Shown: positions 17,114 to 26,564, numbered from the stretch's first letter. The stretch is DNA of 64,000 nt from Caballeronia terrestris (GCF_001544515.1 NZ_FCOL02000029.1:18575-82574), one strand, 5' to 3'. The notes: a model not told the origin generated them from the letters alone. Made by a program: numbers and translations.

Positions 17114-17131
17114 AGAAAGGGAGAACCCCCA

Positions 17132-18334
17132 ATGACCGCATTGACCGCCGACCAGATCGCCCGCGTGAAGGCCACCGCGCCCGTCCTCGCCGAGCATGGC
17201 GCGACCATCACGACGCATTTCTACAAGCGCCTGTTCGCCAACCACCCCGAGTTGAAGCACCTCTTCAACCAGGCGCATCAACAAAGCGGCGGGCAGCCGC
17301 AGGCACTGGCGCGCGCGGTCTACGCGTACGCGGCGAACATCGACAATCTCGGCGCGCTGACCGGCGCCGTCGCGCACATCACGCAGAAGCACGCGAGCCT
17401 GAACATCCGCGCCGAGCATTACCCGATCGTCGGCGAGAACCTGCTGGCGGCCATCTCCGAAGTCCTCGGCGACGCCGTCGATCAACCCACGCTCGACGCC
17501 TGGGCTGCCGCCTACGGCCAACTCGCCGGCATCCTGATCGGCGCGGAGCAGAAGCTCTACGACGGCGCGGCGTGGAGCGGCTTCCGTCCGTTCGCCGTGG
17601 TGCGCAAGGAAATGGAGAGCGACGAAATCACGTCGTTCTATCTGAAGCCTTCGGATGGCGGGAAGCTGCGCGATTTCGCGCCCGGCCAGTACGTCAGCGT
17701 GAAGCGGTTCGTGACCGAGATCGGCGTCGTTCAGCCGCGCCAGTATTCACTCTCCGATGCCCCGAACGGCCAGTATCTGCGGATTTCTGTGAAGCGCGAG
17801 CGCCCCATTGGCCTGCCTGCCGGGCATGTGTCGAACGGGTTGCATGACGGCGTCGAGGTTGGATCGATCGTCGAGGTGAGCGCGCCGATGGGCGAATTTT
17901 CGCTCGATCGCACGAAAACGACGCCCGTCGTTCTGATGAGCGGCGGTGTCGGCATTACGCCGATGGTGTCGATGCTGGCGTCGATCGTCGCCAGTGGCAG
18001 CGCGCGGCAAGTCGCGTTCGTGCATGCGTGCCGGCACGGCGGCGTGCACGCGTTCAAGCATTGGGTGAACGACATTGCGTCGAAGCATCCGAACGTCACG
18101 CGCGCGGTGTTCTACGAAGCGGTGCGTCCGGAAGATCGCCAGGGCGCGGACTTCGACTTCCCCGGACGCATGGACTGGCCGCAGTTCGTGAGCCAGGCGC
18201 TTCTGCCCGATGCCGATTACTACATCTGCGGCCCGGTCGCCTTCATGCGCGGGCAGATGGCCGCGCTGCACGCCGCGGGCATCCACGCCGAGCGGATTCA
18301 CACTGAGATCTTCGGCGCGGGCATGCTGGAATAA
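17132..18334 (+). CDS. hmp: Flavohemoglobin, nitric oxide dioxygenase
   Basis: Hmp converts nitric oxide and oxygen to nitrate using NAD(P)H. The 400-residue protein has a globin domain (residues 1-140; distal tyrosine in TTHFYKRLF, proximal histidine near residue 87 in ITQKHASLNI), an FAD-binding barrel (residues about 150-260, RQYSLSDAPNGQYLRISVKR) and an NAD-binding domain (VLMSGGVGITPM, then YYICGPVAFM). The start is the ATG preceded by AAAGGGAGAA; an ATG nine codons earlier lies inside the operator palindrome. It converges on aroG across a shared terminator. Confidence 0.96.
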   Translation: MTALTADQIARVKATAPVLAEHGATITTHFYKRLFANHPELKHLFNQAHQQSGGQPQALARAVYAYAANIDNLGALTGAVAHITQKHASLNIRAEHYPIVGENLLAAISEVLGDAVDQPTLDAWAAAYGQLAGILIGAEQKLYDGAAWSGFRPFAVVRKEMESDEITSFYLKPSDGGKLRDFAPGQYVSVKRFVTEIGVVQPRQYSLSDAPNGQYLRISVKRERPIGLPAGHVSNGLHDGVEVGSIVEVSAPMGEFSLDRTKTTPVVLMSGGVGITPMVSMLASIVASGSARQVAFVHACRHGGVHAFKHWVNDIASKHPNVTRAVFYEAVRPEDRQGADFDFPGRMDWPQFVSQALLPDADYYICGPVAFMRGQMAALHAAGIHAERIHTEIFGAGMLE

Positions 18335-18347
18335 TCCGCATCGAATG

Positions 18348-18376
18348 AAAAAAGGGCTGCGAAACTCGCAGCCCTT
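18348..18376 (-). terminator. Terminator of aroG, also facing hmp
   Basis: AAGGGCTGCGA pairs with TCGCAGCCCTT around a three-base loop. On the minus strand a T run follows directly, so it terminates aroG. It also lies 14 bases after the hmp stop and may act weakly in that direction. Confidence 0.85.
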
Positions 18377-18395
18377 GTCACAAGCAGACTGTCAA

Positions 18396-19469
18396 TCAGT
18401 TCCCGCCACCGCGCGCCACGCGCCGCTGCTTGACGCTCTCGGCGAGCCCTTCCAACACCTTCACGCTCTCTTCCCAGCCGATGCACGCATCGGTCACGCT
18501 CTGGCCATAGGTCAGTTCGCAACCTTCCTTGAGATCCTGCCGCCCCGCGACGAGATGCGATTCCACCATCACGCCGACGATCCGCTCATCACCGCCCGCG
18601 ATCTGCCGGCCGATGTCCTCGCAGACCGGAATCTGGTTCTCATGCTTCTTCGAACTGTTCGCGTGGCTCGCGTCGATCATCAGGCGCGCGGCCAAACCCG
18701 CCTTGCCGATGTCGCTGCACGCGGCGTTCACGCTCTCCGCATCGTAGTTCGGCGCCTTGCCGCCGCGCAGGATGATGTGGCAGTCTTCGTTGCCGGCCGT
18801 CGAGACGATCGCCGAGTGGCCGCCCTTCGTCACCGAGAGGAAATGGTGCGGCTGCGACGACGCCTTGATCGCATCGACGGCGATCTTCACGTTGCCGTCC
18901 GTCCCGTTCTTGAAGCCGACCGGGCACGAAAGCCCCGACGCCAGCTCGCGATGCACCTGCGATTCCGTCGTGCGCGCGCCGATCGCGCCCCACGAGATCA
19001 GATCGGCGATGTACTGCGGGCTGATCATGTCGAGGTATTCGGTGCCCGCGGGCAGTCCGAGTTCGTTGATGTTCAGCAGCAGCTCACGCGCGGTGCGCAG
19101 GCCCTCGTTGATCTTGAAGCTGTTGTCCATGTGCGGATCGTTGATGAGTCCCTTCCAGCCGACCGTCGTGCGCGGCTTTTCGAAGTACACGCGCATCACG
19201 ATCTCGAGCTCGCCCGCGAAGCGCTTACGTTGTTCGATCAGCCGTCCGGCGTATTCCATCGCGGCCTTGGGATCGTGGATCGAGCACGGCCCAACGATGA
19301 CGATCAGGCGGTCGTCCATACCGTGCAGGATGCGGTGCATCGACTTCCGGGCGGTGTAGATCAGTTCCGACACGGATTCGCCGAGCGAGAATTCGCGGAT
19401 CAGGTGGGCGGGCGGGGTCAGTTCTTTTAATTCGCGGATACGGACGTCATCAGTGTTATGTGGGGGCAT
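18396..19469 (-). CDS. aroG: 3-deoxy-7-phosphoheptulonate synthase, class I
   Basis: AroG condenses phosphoenolpyruvate and erythrose 4-phosphate, the entry step to the shikimate pathway and all aromatic amino acids. The 357-residue protein matches the AroF/G/H type: IVIVGPCSIHDPKAAMEYA, VMRVYFEKPRTTVGWKGLIN, ARTTESQVHRELASG, PVGFKNGTDGN and LMIDASHANSSKKHENQ. The feedback specificity (Phe, Tyr or Trp) cannot be read safely. The start has a CTGGAG site upstream. Expression is very likely governed by a transcription attenuator in the leader at 19524-19652. Confidence 0.95.
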   Translation of the reverse strand: MPPHNTDDVRIRELKELTPPAHLIREFSLGESVSELIYTARKSMHRILHGMDDRLIVIVGPCSIHDPKAAMEYAGRLIEQRKRFAGELEIVMRVYFEKPRTTVGWKGLINDPHMDNSFKINEGLRTARELLLNINELGLPAGTEYLDMISPQYIADLISWGAIGARTTESQVHRELASGLSCPVGFKNGTDGNVKIAVDAIKASSQPHHFLSVTKGGHSAIVSTAGNEDCHIILRGGKAPNYDAESVNAACSDIGKAGLAARLMIDASHANSSKKHENQIPVCEDIGRQIAGGDERIVGVMVESHLVAGRQDLKEGCELTYGQSVTDACIGWEESVKVLEGLAESVKQRRVARGGGN

Positions 19470-19523
19470 TTCGTTTCTCCAGGAGCGCGTTGCTGCGTGT
19501 TGTTTTGCCAGGCGGGGAGGCGA

Positions 19524-19556
19524 AAAAAAACCGCCAGACTCGGCTGGCGGTTTTTC
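19524..19556 (-). terminator. Attenuator terminator in the aroG leader
   Basis: On the minus strand, ACCGCCAG pairs with CTGGCGGT around a six-base loop and is followed by a run of seven or more T residues. This is a complete intrinsic terminator placed 55 bases before the aroG start and 31 bases after the leader-peptide stop. The 5' arm (19545-19551) can pair instead with the identical CTGGCGG word inside the leader peptide gene (19601-19607), forming an antiterminator. Confidence 0.88.
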
Positions 19557-19586
19557 GGGAATTTCGGGTTCTTGCTTACCTACGAC

Positions 19587-19652
19587 TCACCCCTCTCGAT
19601 CCGCCAGCGGCTTGAGATGCCAAAAGAAATAAAAGTAAAACTTGGCGGACAT
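19587..19652 (-). CDS. aroG leader peptide, 21 residues
   Basis: A 22-codon gene in the aroG 5' leader encodes a peptide with seven aromatic residues in a row at positions 5-11 (KFYFYFFW: four Phe, two Tyr, one Trp) and then HLKPLADREG. Such runs are the hallmark of attenuator leader peptides: scarcity of the charged tRNAs stalls the ribosome on these codons. A stall would leave the CTGGCGG word at codons 16-18 free to block the downstream terminator. Codons 2-4 contain CCGCCA, able to pair with the same word, completing the 1:2, 2:3, 3:4 scheme. The Shine-Dalgarno is weak (GAGAA). Confidence 0.85.
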   Translation of the reverse strand: MSAKFYFYFFWHLKPLADREG

Positions 19653-19691
19653 GGCGGGTTCTCGATGGTTCGTGAAAAACAGGTGACTGCC

Positions 19692-19721
19692 TTTATAACC
19701 TCAAACATGCTCGACTGACAA
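19692..19721 (-). promoter_or_regulatory. Promoter of the aroG leader and aroG
   Basis: On the minus strand TTGTCA (19716-19721) and TATAAA (19692-19697) are separated by 18 bases; each matches the sigma-70 consensus in five of six positions. Transcription would start near 19685, about 33 bases before the leader-peptide ATG. Confidence 0.65.
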
Positions 19722-19819
19722 GCCGGAGCACGGTAAAACGCGGATTATCCGCACAACACGGGCAAAAATCGCAGAAAACGAGAGTGGATCATGCGGCGTT
19801 CCCGCATGATCCACCGTGA

Positions 19820-21286
19820 TCAAACCGTGCCGCCGACCGTCATCTTTTCGATGCGCAGTGTCGGCTGGCCGACGCCCACCGGCACGCTCTGGCCTTCCTT
19901 GCCGCACACGCCGACGCCGCTATCCAGCGCCATGTCGTTGCCGATCATCGTCACGAATTTCAGCGCTTCCGGCCCGCTGCCGATCAGCGTCGCGCCCTTG
20001 ACCGGATAGCTGATCTTGCCGTTCTCGATCATGTACGCTTCGGACGCCGAGAACACGAACTTGCCGTTGGTGATATCGACCTGACCGCCGCCGAAATTCA
20101 CCGCGTACAGCCCGTTTTTCACCGACGCCAGGATTTCGCCCGGGTCCTTGTCACCGTTGAGCATGTAGGTGTTCGTCATGCGCGGCATCGGCAGGGCGGC
20201 GTACGACTCGCGGCGCGCGTTTCCCGTCACCGGCATCTTCATCAGGCGCGCGTTCAGCGAATCCTGGATGTAGCCCTTCAGAATGCCGTCTTCGATCAGT
20301 GTCGTGCACTGCGTCGGGTTGCCTTCGTCGTCGATATTGAGCGAGCCGCGGCGATTCGGCAGCGTGCCGTCATCGACGACCGTTACGCCTTTCGCCGCCA
20401 CCTGTTCGCCGATCCGCCCCGCGAACGCCGACGATCCCTTGCGGTTGAAATCGCCTTCCAACCCGTGGCCGATTGCTTCGTGCAGCAGCACACCCGGCCA
20501 GCCCGGCCCGAGCACGACGGTCATCCCGCCCGCCGGAGCCGGCCGCGCTTCGAGGTTCACGAGCGCGGCGTGCACGGCGTCATCGACGTATTTCGACAAT
20601 ACTTCGTCCGTGAAATAGCCGTAGTCGAAGCGGCCACCACCACCACCGCTGCCGATTTCGCGGCGTCCGTCGTGCTCGGCGATCACCGTGACGGAGACGC
20701 GCACGAGCGGGCGGACGTCGGCGGCGAGCGCGCCGTCGCTGCGTGCAACCAGCACGACGTCGTATTCGCCCGCGAGGCCCGCCATGACCTGGACGATGCG
20801 CGGATCGCGGCCGCGCGCCATCTTCTCGACGCGTTCGAGCAATTTCACCTTGGCGGTGGCATCGAGCGAGTGGAGCGGATCGGCGGGGAGGTAGAGGTCG
20901 CGGCCGGAGACGCCGGTGAGCGAACTCGCCGACTTGATCTTGTGCTTGCCGCCGCCCGCCTTCGCGATCGCGCGCGTGGCGATGGCCGCCTGACGGATCG
21001 ACTCGGGCGAGAGGTCGTCGGAATAGGCGAAGGCCGTGCGATCGCCGGACACGGCGCGCACGCCGACGCCCTGGTCGATGCTGAAGCTGCCCGATTTGAC
21101 GATGCCCTCTTCGAGGCTCCACGCCTCGCTGCGGGTCATCTGGAAGTAGAGGTCCGCGTAATCGACCTTGTGCGTGAAGATTTCGGCGAGCGTGCGCGTG
21201 ATGAGCGCCTCGTCGAGCCCATAGGGCGTGAGCAGAACGTCTTTCGCGGTGACGAGATTGCGGATGCCGGGTTCGATGATGTTCAT
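19820..21286 (-). CDS. tldD: Metalloprotease TldD
   Basis: TldD, with TldE/PmbA, forms a zinc metalloprotease that degrades small unfolded peptides and matures microcin-type peptides or CcdA in E. coli. The 488-residue protein has the zinc motif HEAIGH in LLHEAIGHGLEGDFNRKG, and the family stretches ADLYFQMTRSEAWSLEEG and GNDMALDSGVGVCGKEGQS. The partner tldE is not in this window. It lies downstream of the nitrilase-family gene and yhdP on the same strand, a conserved proteobacterial cluster. Confidence 0.95.
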   Translation of the reverse strand: MNIIEPGIRNLVTAKDVLLTPYGLDEALITRTLAEIFTHKVDYADLYFQMTRSEAWSLEEGIVKSGSFSIDQGVGVRAVSGDRTAFAYSDDLSPESIRQAAIATRAIAKAGGGKHKIKSASSLTGVSGRDLYLPADPLHSLDATAKVKLLERVEKMARGRDPRIVQVMAGLAGEYDVVLVARSDGALAADVRPLVRVSVTVIAEHDGRREIGSGGGGGRFDYGYFTDEVLSKYVDDAVHAALVNLEARPAPAGGMTVVLGPGWPGVLLHEAIGHGLEGDFNRKGSSAFAGRIGEQVAAKGVTVVDDGTLPNRRGSLNIDDEGNPTQCTTLIEDGILKGYIQDSLNARLMKMPVTGNARRESYAALPMPRMTNTYMLNGDKDPGEILASVKNGLYAVNFGGGQVDITNGKFVFSASEAYMIENGKISYPVKGATLIGSGPEALKFVTMIGNDMALDSGVGVCGKEGQSVPVGVGQPTLRIEKMTVGGTV

Positions 21287-21401
21287 GCGGTGCCTGTGGC
21301 TATATCGGTGACGTGTGTTGGAAATGTGATGAATATTCTAACGTCGGTGTCTGGGGAGCTATCTGCGGGATAGAAAGCGCGCTTTCAAGCTCGTTACGTG
21401 T

Positions 21402-22235
21402 TCAGCCTAGCACGCGATGGCGGTACGCCGGCAGGCTCTGCCGCACGGACGCGATGCGCGCCGGCTCGATCTCGCCGGACACGACGCCCGCGCCCTCTTC
21501 GCGCACGTCGATGATTTCGCCCCACGGATCGATCAGAATGGTGTGGCCCCAGGTGCGGCGGCCATTCTCGTGCTTCCCGCCCTGCGCGGCGGCGAGCACG
21601 TAGCACTGGTTTTCGATGGCGCGTGCTTTTAGCAGCGTTTCCCAGTGCGCCTTACCAGTGGTGTAAGTAAACGCAGAAGGAACGACGATCAACGCGCAGT
21701 CGCCCATCTTTCGATACAGCTCGGGAAACCGCAGGTCGTAGCAGACCGACAGCCCGACGCGCCCGAACGGCGCCTCGAATGTGCGCACTTCGCCGCCGGG
21801 GCAGATGGTGCGGGCTTCGTCGAAGGACTCTTCGCCCTTTTCGAAATTGAACAGATGAATCTTGTCATAGCGCGCGGCTTGTTTGCCGGCGGGATCGAAG
21901 ACGAGCGTCGTGTTCAGCACGCGCGACGGTTCGGGCGACTCCAGCGGCATCGTCCCGCCGATGACCCACACGCGATGCTCGCGCGCGGCATCGGCCAAGA
22001 ATTGCTGGATCGGGCCGTGGCCGGGCGTTTCGCGGATAGCGAGCTTGTCGGTGTCCTTGAAGCCCATGAAGCAGAAGTATTCGGGCAGCAGCACGAGCTG
22101 CGCGCCGTCGCGCGCGGCCTCGGCGATCAGCCGGCCCGCCTCGGCGAGATTGCGCTCGCGATCCGGCGTGCTGACCATTTGCAGCGCCGCGACCCTGAAC
22201 GGCCCGGCGTGGTGTTCGCTTGATCTTTCGCTCAT
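21402..22235 (-). CDS. Nitrilase-superfamily amidase, Nit1/Nit2-like
   Basis: A 277-residue carbon-nitrogen hydrolase with the complete Glu-Lys-Cys triad: E52 (LLPEYFCFMG), K125 (YDKIHLFNFEKGEESFDEA) and C165 (GLSVCYDLRFPELYR). The pattern fits the Nit branch that hydrolyses deaminated glutathione or omega-amides such as 2-oxoglutaramate, a metabolite-repair role; the precise substrate is inferred. It lies between yhdP (61-base gap) and tldD (115-base gap), in probable co-transcription. Confidence 0.88.
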   Translation of the reverse strand: MSERSSEHHAGPFRVAALQMVSTPDRERNLAEAGRLIAEAARDGAQLVLLPEYFCFMGFKDTDKLAIRETPGHGPIQQFLADAAREHRVWVIGGTMPLESPEPSRVLNTTLVFDPAGKQAARYDKIHLFNFEKGEESFDEARTICPGGEVRTFEAPFGRVGLSVCYDLRFPELYRKMGDCALIVVPSAFTYTTGKAHWETLLKARAIENQCYVLAAAQGGKHENGRRTWGHTILIDPWGEIIDVREEGAGVVSGEIEPARIASVRQSLPAYRHRVLG

Positions 22236-22296
22236 GTCTGCCTGCGGTGAATGCGTCTGATGCGTCGGAAGCCGGTGAAACGCGACGCTGTCAGCC

Positions 22297-25200
22297 TCAG
22301 TCGGTGACAGCGGCGGCAGGAGTTTCGATCTTACCCTGATCGCCCTTCACCCGCTGAATGACCGGTTTCGACCACGTACCGGTGATCGCGTAGTCGCGCG
22401 CGAACGCCTTGCCGATCGATTTCGACAGCACCAGGTCCCCCGCCAGCGTCGCTAGGCCGAGCAGCGGATTGATGACCGCCGCGCCGATCGCAACCGCGCC
22501 GGCGCTGATCGTCGGGATCACGAGGGCGTGGAGGTCCTGGGTCTGCGTCGGCAGGTTGACCATGCCCTTCAGCTCGACGCGCGCGGGCGAGGTGACCATC
22601 GTGAAATTGTCGGTGCGGACGATACCGTCGTCGATTTTCGCCGTGCCGGTGATGCGGTCGAACGGCAGCCCCTTGCCGACGACGTCCTGGAAATTCAGCG
22701 TAAGCAGGTGCGCGAGACTTTGCAGGCTCAGGATGCCGAGCAGCTTCGCCGCGCCCGCGTTCACCTTCAGGATCTGGCCGTGGCGCAGGTCGACGGCGAG
22801 CGCGCCGTCGAGTGTCGGCAGGTCGACGGCGGTCGGGCCGCCGCTCCAAGCGGCGTTGCCGGAGATCGAGCCGCTGCCCGCGTTCACCGTGCGCGGCAGG
22901 CCGAATCGGTCGAGCAGGCCGCCCGCGTCCTTCACGTCGAGCTTGAAATCGAGCGCGGTGCGGCGCGGGGTGGTGTCGTTGGGGTTGTCGTCGTCATCGT
23001 CGTCGGTTTCGGCGGACGTGAACGCGCGCCAGTTCGCTGTTGCGGCGAGCGTCGCGTCTGGGTTGGCCAACTCGAACTTGTCGAGCGACCACACCGGCAT
23101 GCCGTGATCGACGCTGTTGTGCGCATCGACTTCGAGCCGTCCGATCGGCCGTCCTCGCACGACGATTTCATTCACGATCAGATCGATCGACGGCATGTTG
23201 CGCGGCGGCCGGCGGATCGTCGGCCCGGCGAGGTCGCCCTCCGATTTGTCCGGAATCACGACCTGCGTGAAGCGCGCCTGCAACGCGCCCGGGCTGTCGC
23301 GGATCGCGCCGGGCGTCCACGCGACCTGTCCCGTCAGCTGATCCGACGCGATGTTCGCCTGCCACTTGCGGTTGTCCTCGCTCGCATCGACGACGATGTT
23401 TTGCCAGCGTCGGCTAAGTAGCTTGAGCGTCGTGAGATGCAGCGCGACGCGAGTCGGGATGAACTGTCTGATGTTTTCGTTCACCGGCGGTTTTGGCGCG
23501 GCGACGGCGGACTGCGTTGCGGGCGGCGGCGTGAATTCCGTGATGAACTTGCGCCAGGCGTCGGCATCGAGTTCGTCGAGATCGATCGCGGCCGTTACGC
23601 CTTGCGGCGGCAGATCGGCCGGCTTGTTCACGCCGATCGCGCCGCGCACCACGTTCAACTGCGTCTTGCCCGTCTGCTGCAACAGGTAGTGCGCCTTCAC
23701 GGGGCCGAGCGTGACATTCGCGTCGTGACGCCCGGCCGGGCCGTCGGTGGCCGGCTCGAAGCGGACGGCGAACGGCATCGGCGTGCCTCGCGGTTTCGCG
23801 AACGGCGCCGGAAAGTCGAGACCGAGGCCGGTCAGATCGGACGTTGCCTCGATGCGCGGCAGCGCGTTCTTCATGCCGCGCACGTGCATTTCGTAAGGCG
23901 CCGTGCCGCTGACGTGCTTCAGAACCTGCGTGATCTGCGGACTGATGCGCACGTTGAGCCCCTTCGCCGCATCCGCGCCGATGCGCCCGTTCACATTCAG
24001 CGCGTAGCTGCCGTCCGGCTTCACGCCGCCGGTTCCGCGCACGTCGCCGCCGAGAAAACGCCCGGTGAGATTGTCGAGCGTGACGCTTTTCTGGGCAAAG
24101 CTCGCGCGTCCGCGCACGTGCGAAAGCGGCGGCAGGTTCGCGTAGGCGACTTCGTTGTCGGCGAAGGTGAGCGAGCCTTCGTAATCGACGTGCGGCTTCG
24201 GCAGCCGGATGCGCGGCAGGCCGAGCTTGAGCGCGAGCGTGGCGTCGCCGGTCGCGCGGATCTTGCGCGTCGCGTGCTTCGCCATGATGCCGAGCGAGCT
24301 GTCGTCGACGTACTGGAGCATGTCCGCGAGCGGCCCGCGCGCCTGCCCGTCGATCAGCAACAGCGACTCGCGATTGCCCGTATCCTCGATGCGCCCGGTC
24401 GTCTTCGTGATCGCGACGTTGCGATAGTGCGCGCGGTCGATGTCGAAGCGCAGCTTGTTCTGTGCCATCTGGAACTTGCCGCTGATGCCGTCGAAGCCGG
24501 GCCAGAAGTTCGGCGTGCCGTTCAACATTTTGCGCGGCGGGTAGGGCGTCGGATCGAACTTGCCGCCGGTAAATGGCGCCTCGATGCGGAAGATGCCGGC
24601 ATCGGGAAACTTCGTGTACGGGAAGCGGGTCAGGTCGCCGTGCACTTCGATCGTGCCGTTGCGCGACACGCCTGCCTGCAGCGCGTGTCCCAGATAGACG
24701 CGCACGCGTTCGTTGAGCGACGTCGGCAGATAGCGCACGAGGCTCGTCACCTTCAGGCGCGCAACCTTCGCCTTCAGATCGAGCGTGCCTCGTCCGTGGC
24801 CCTGGTTCCAGTAATAGGCGGTGGCTTCGCCCTCGGCGTCGGCGTTCTTCACGCGCAGCGTTTCGACGCGCACCGTGAACGCACGGCGCGGCTCGCCGGG
24901 CGCGGGCGCATCGGCGATGGTCCAGGCGGCGCGCCCTTCGAGCGTATCGAAGGTGAGGCGCGGATCGTCGAAGGCGCCGGGGATCGTCACGGCGGCATTC
25001 TTCGTATCGATCGTGATCGAGCCTTGCGTCTGGTCGGCGTCGATCTTGCCCCACAGGTTTTCGACGCCTGGAATCCCCGCGCGCGGATGGTTGTTCGCCG
25101 TGAGCCCCGGCGGCGGCTCCTGCGCCTGCACGCTGATGCCCTGCAAGTCGCCCTTGACCGTGTATCTCAAAACCGGCAGCGCTTCGCCTTTTGCCTGCAG

Positions 25201-26517
25201 TTCCTTGGCTTCCTCGTCGGTTTTCGGCGCGACGCGTTCCGTTTGCAGCGTGAAATCGGCGATCTGCCCTTGCGGATTGAACAGCACGAGTTGCGTGAGC
25301 ACCTTGCGCGGCAGCGGCAGCGCGCGGGCGAATTCCGCGAGTATCCCCAAATCGATGACATCGCCCGACACACCGAACAACTGTCCGCGCTGCGCTGACG
25401 CCGCCCGGTACTTCGCCGTCAGTGTTTTCGATTCGAGGAGGCGCGCGACCGCTGTGCCATCGGCGAGCGGCGCCTGACCGAGTTCCGCGTGCAGGTCGGA
25501 GAGATGCAGCGTGTACTCGGTGTCGTCCTTCGCGAGCGTCCAGCCGAACTGCGCGACCGGCAGATCGAGGCGCGGCTGCGTCGGCCGCACGCGCAGCGCG
25601 ATGTTGCCGCCCGTCAGGTCACCGCTCGCGCTCTGCAGCATGCCGCCCGCGAAGTTCAGCCAGATCTTGTTGTCGATGCGGCCGCTGTACGTCTCGAACG
25701 GGATCTTCACGTACCGCGCGAGCATCGGCAGATCGACCGGGCCGGTCGTCACGTAGGCGCGGCCGGTCCAGTGCGCGGGAACGCCGATCGCCGAGAACGG
25801 CTGATGGCGGAAATCCGCGCGAAAGTCGAGCGGGCCGTGGAGCACGTCGCCGTCGGCGGGGGCCTGCAGAGCGAGCCGGTGACGGATGCCGTCGTTGAAC
25901 ACGGCAAGCCGGATGCGCTTCAGCGCGATCTCGGGCGCCGCGCGCTCGGCGTCACGCCAGCGCAGCGTGCCGTCGTGCAGCACGATGGTCTGCTGCTTGA
26001 GGAGCCATGTCATGAACGCGCTTTCGCCGGTGCGCCGCGTCGGGATCGGCACGCCCGCCACGCTCAGCGACCCGTTCGCCGCGCGCGCGATGATGACGTC
26101 GGGGCCATCGACGGTGAGGTTCGCGAGCGTCGGCGCGAAGCGGAACAGCGAGCGCCACGAGAGGCTCGCGCTCGCGTGCGGGACGGCCAGGCCGGGCGAG
26201 CCGTCGGGGGCGTCGATGCGCAGGTTGTCGATATCGAGCACGGGCTCCATCCCGGACCAGCGCGCAGTGAGCCGGCCGATGTGCAACTGCGCATGGATCT
26301 TCGACGAGACGAGCTGTTCGATGCGCGGCCTGAAGGCATCGATTTGCGGAAGGACGGCGTAGCGCAGTCCGAGATAGACGGCCGCCACCGCGAAGTACAG
26401 CGCGATGACCAGCACGAGAATGATGCGGGAGACGCGTGAAATCACGCGCTCGGCATTGCCGCGGGGCTTCGCTTGTCCAACTTCGAGAGGGTCGACGGAT
26501 TCCTTGCTGTCGGACAT
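22297..26517 (-). CDS. yhdP: YhdP-family AsmA-like lipid-transport protein
   Basis: A 1406-residue inner-membrane-anchored protein with one N-terminal helix (IILVLVIALYFAVAAVYLGL, residues about 30-50). A long periplasmic beta-rich region of repeats (DUF3971 and AsmA-like) follows, ending in RVKGDQGKIETPAAAVTD. E. coli YhdP, TamB and YdbH form bridges that move phospholipids to the outer membrane; this one should act in the same way (family knowledge). The start was set at the ATG giving MSDSKESVDPLE; a frame from 26574 adds 19 residues without support. An acidic loop (TDDDDDDNPND) occurs near residue 1180. It heads the yhdP-nit-tldD run. Confidence 0.9.
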   Translation of the reverse strand: MSDSKESVDPLEVGQAKPRGNAERVISRVSRIILVLVIALYFAVAAVYLGLRYAVLPQIDAFRPRIEQLVSSKIHAQLHIGRLTARWSGMEPVLDIDNLRIDAPDGSPGLAVPHASASLSWRSLFRFAPTLANLTVDGPDVIIARAANGSLSVAGVPIPTRRTGESAFMTWLLKQQTIVLHDGTLRWRDAERAAPEIALKRIRLAVFNDGIRHRLALQAPADGDVLHGPLDFRADFRHQPFSAIGVPAHWTGRAYVTTGPVDLPMLARYVKIPFETYSGRIDNKIWLNFAGGMLQSASGDLTGGNIALRVRPTQPRLDLPVAQFGWTLAKDDTEYTLHLSDLHAELGQAPLADGTAVARLLESKTLTAKYRAASAQRGQLFGVSGDVIDLGILAEFARALPLPRKVLTQLVLFNPQGQIADFTLQTERVAPKTDEEAKELQAKGEALPVLRYTVKGDLQGISVQAQEPPPGLTANNHPRAGIPGVENLWGKIDADQTQGSITIDTKNAAVTIPGAFDDPRLTFDTLEGRAAWTIADAPAPGEPRRAFTVRVETLRVKNADAEGEATAYYWNQGHGRGTLDLKAKVARLKVTSLVRYLPTSLNERVRVYLGHALQAGVSRNGTIEVHGDLTRFPYTKFPDAGIFRIEAPFTGGKFDPTPYPPRKMLNGTPNFWPGFDGISGKFQMAQNKLRFDIDRAHYRNVAITKTTGRIEDTGNRESLLLIDGQARGPLADMLQYVDDSSLGIMAKHATRKIRATGDATLALKLGLPRIRLPKPHVDYEGSLTFADNEVAYANLPPLSHVRGRASFAQKSVTLDNLTGRFLGGDVRGTGGVKPDGSYALNVNGRIGADAAKGLNVRISPQITQVLKHVSGTAPYEMHVRGMKNALPRIEATSDLTGLGLDFPAPFAKPRGTPMPFAVRFEPATDGPAGRHDANVTLGPVKAHYLLQQTGKTQLNVVRGAIGVNKPADLPPQGVTAAIDLDELDADAWRKFITEFTPPPATQSAVAAPKPPVNENIRQFIPTRVALHLTTLKLLSRRWQNIVVDASEDNRKWQANIASDQLTGQVAWTPGAIRDSPGALQARFTQVVIPDKSEGDLAGPTIRRPPRNMPSIDLIVNEIVVRGRPIGRLEVDAHNSVDHGMPVWSLDKFELANPDATLAATANWRAFTSAETDDDDDDNPNDTTPRRTALDFKLDVKDAGGLLDRFGLPRTVNAGSGSISGNAAWSGGPTAVDLPTLDGALAVDLRHGQILKVNAGAAKLLGILSLQSLAHLLTLNFQDVVGKGLPFDRITGTAKIDDGIVRTDNFTMVTSPARVELKGMVNLPTQTQDLHALVIPTISAGAVAIGAAVINPLLGLATLAGDLVLSKSIGKAFARDYAITGTWSKPVIQRVKGDQGKIETPAAAVTD

Positions 26518-26536
26518 GCTGCGGCGTTTCGGCGAT

Positions 26537-26564
26537 ATGGTAGTTTTGCGTGTTTGACGTTCAA
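26537..26564 (-). promoter_or_regulatory. Possible yhdP promoter with TTTGA/TCAAA palindrome
   Basis: On the minus strand TTGAAC (26559-26564), a 16-base spacer and TACCAT (26537-26542) resemble a weak sigma-70 promoter 20 bases before the yhdP start. The -35 overlaps a palindrome, TTTGA-CGT-TCAAA, at 26553-26565, which could be an operator. Confidence 0.35.

Noticed and set aside
17105..17131. Upstream ATG as the hmp start
   Set aside because: It lies inside the operator palindrome and lacks a Shine-Dalgarno; the ATG at 17132 has one and matches the family.
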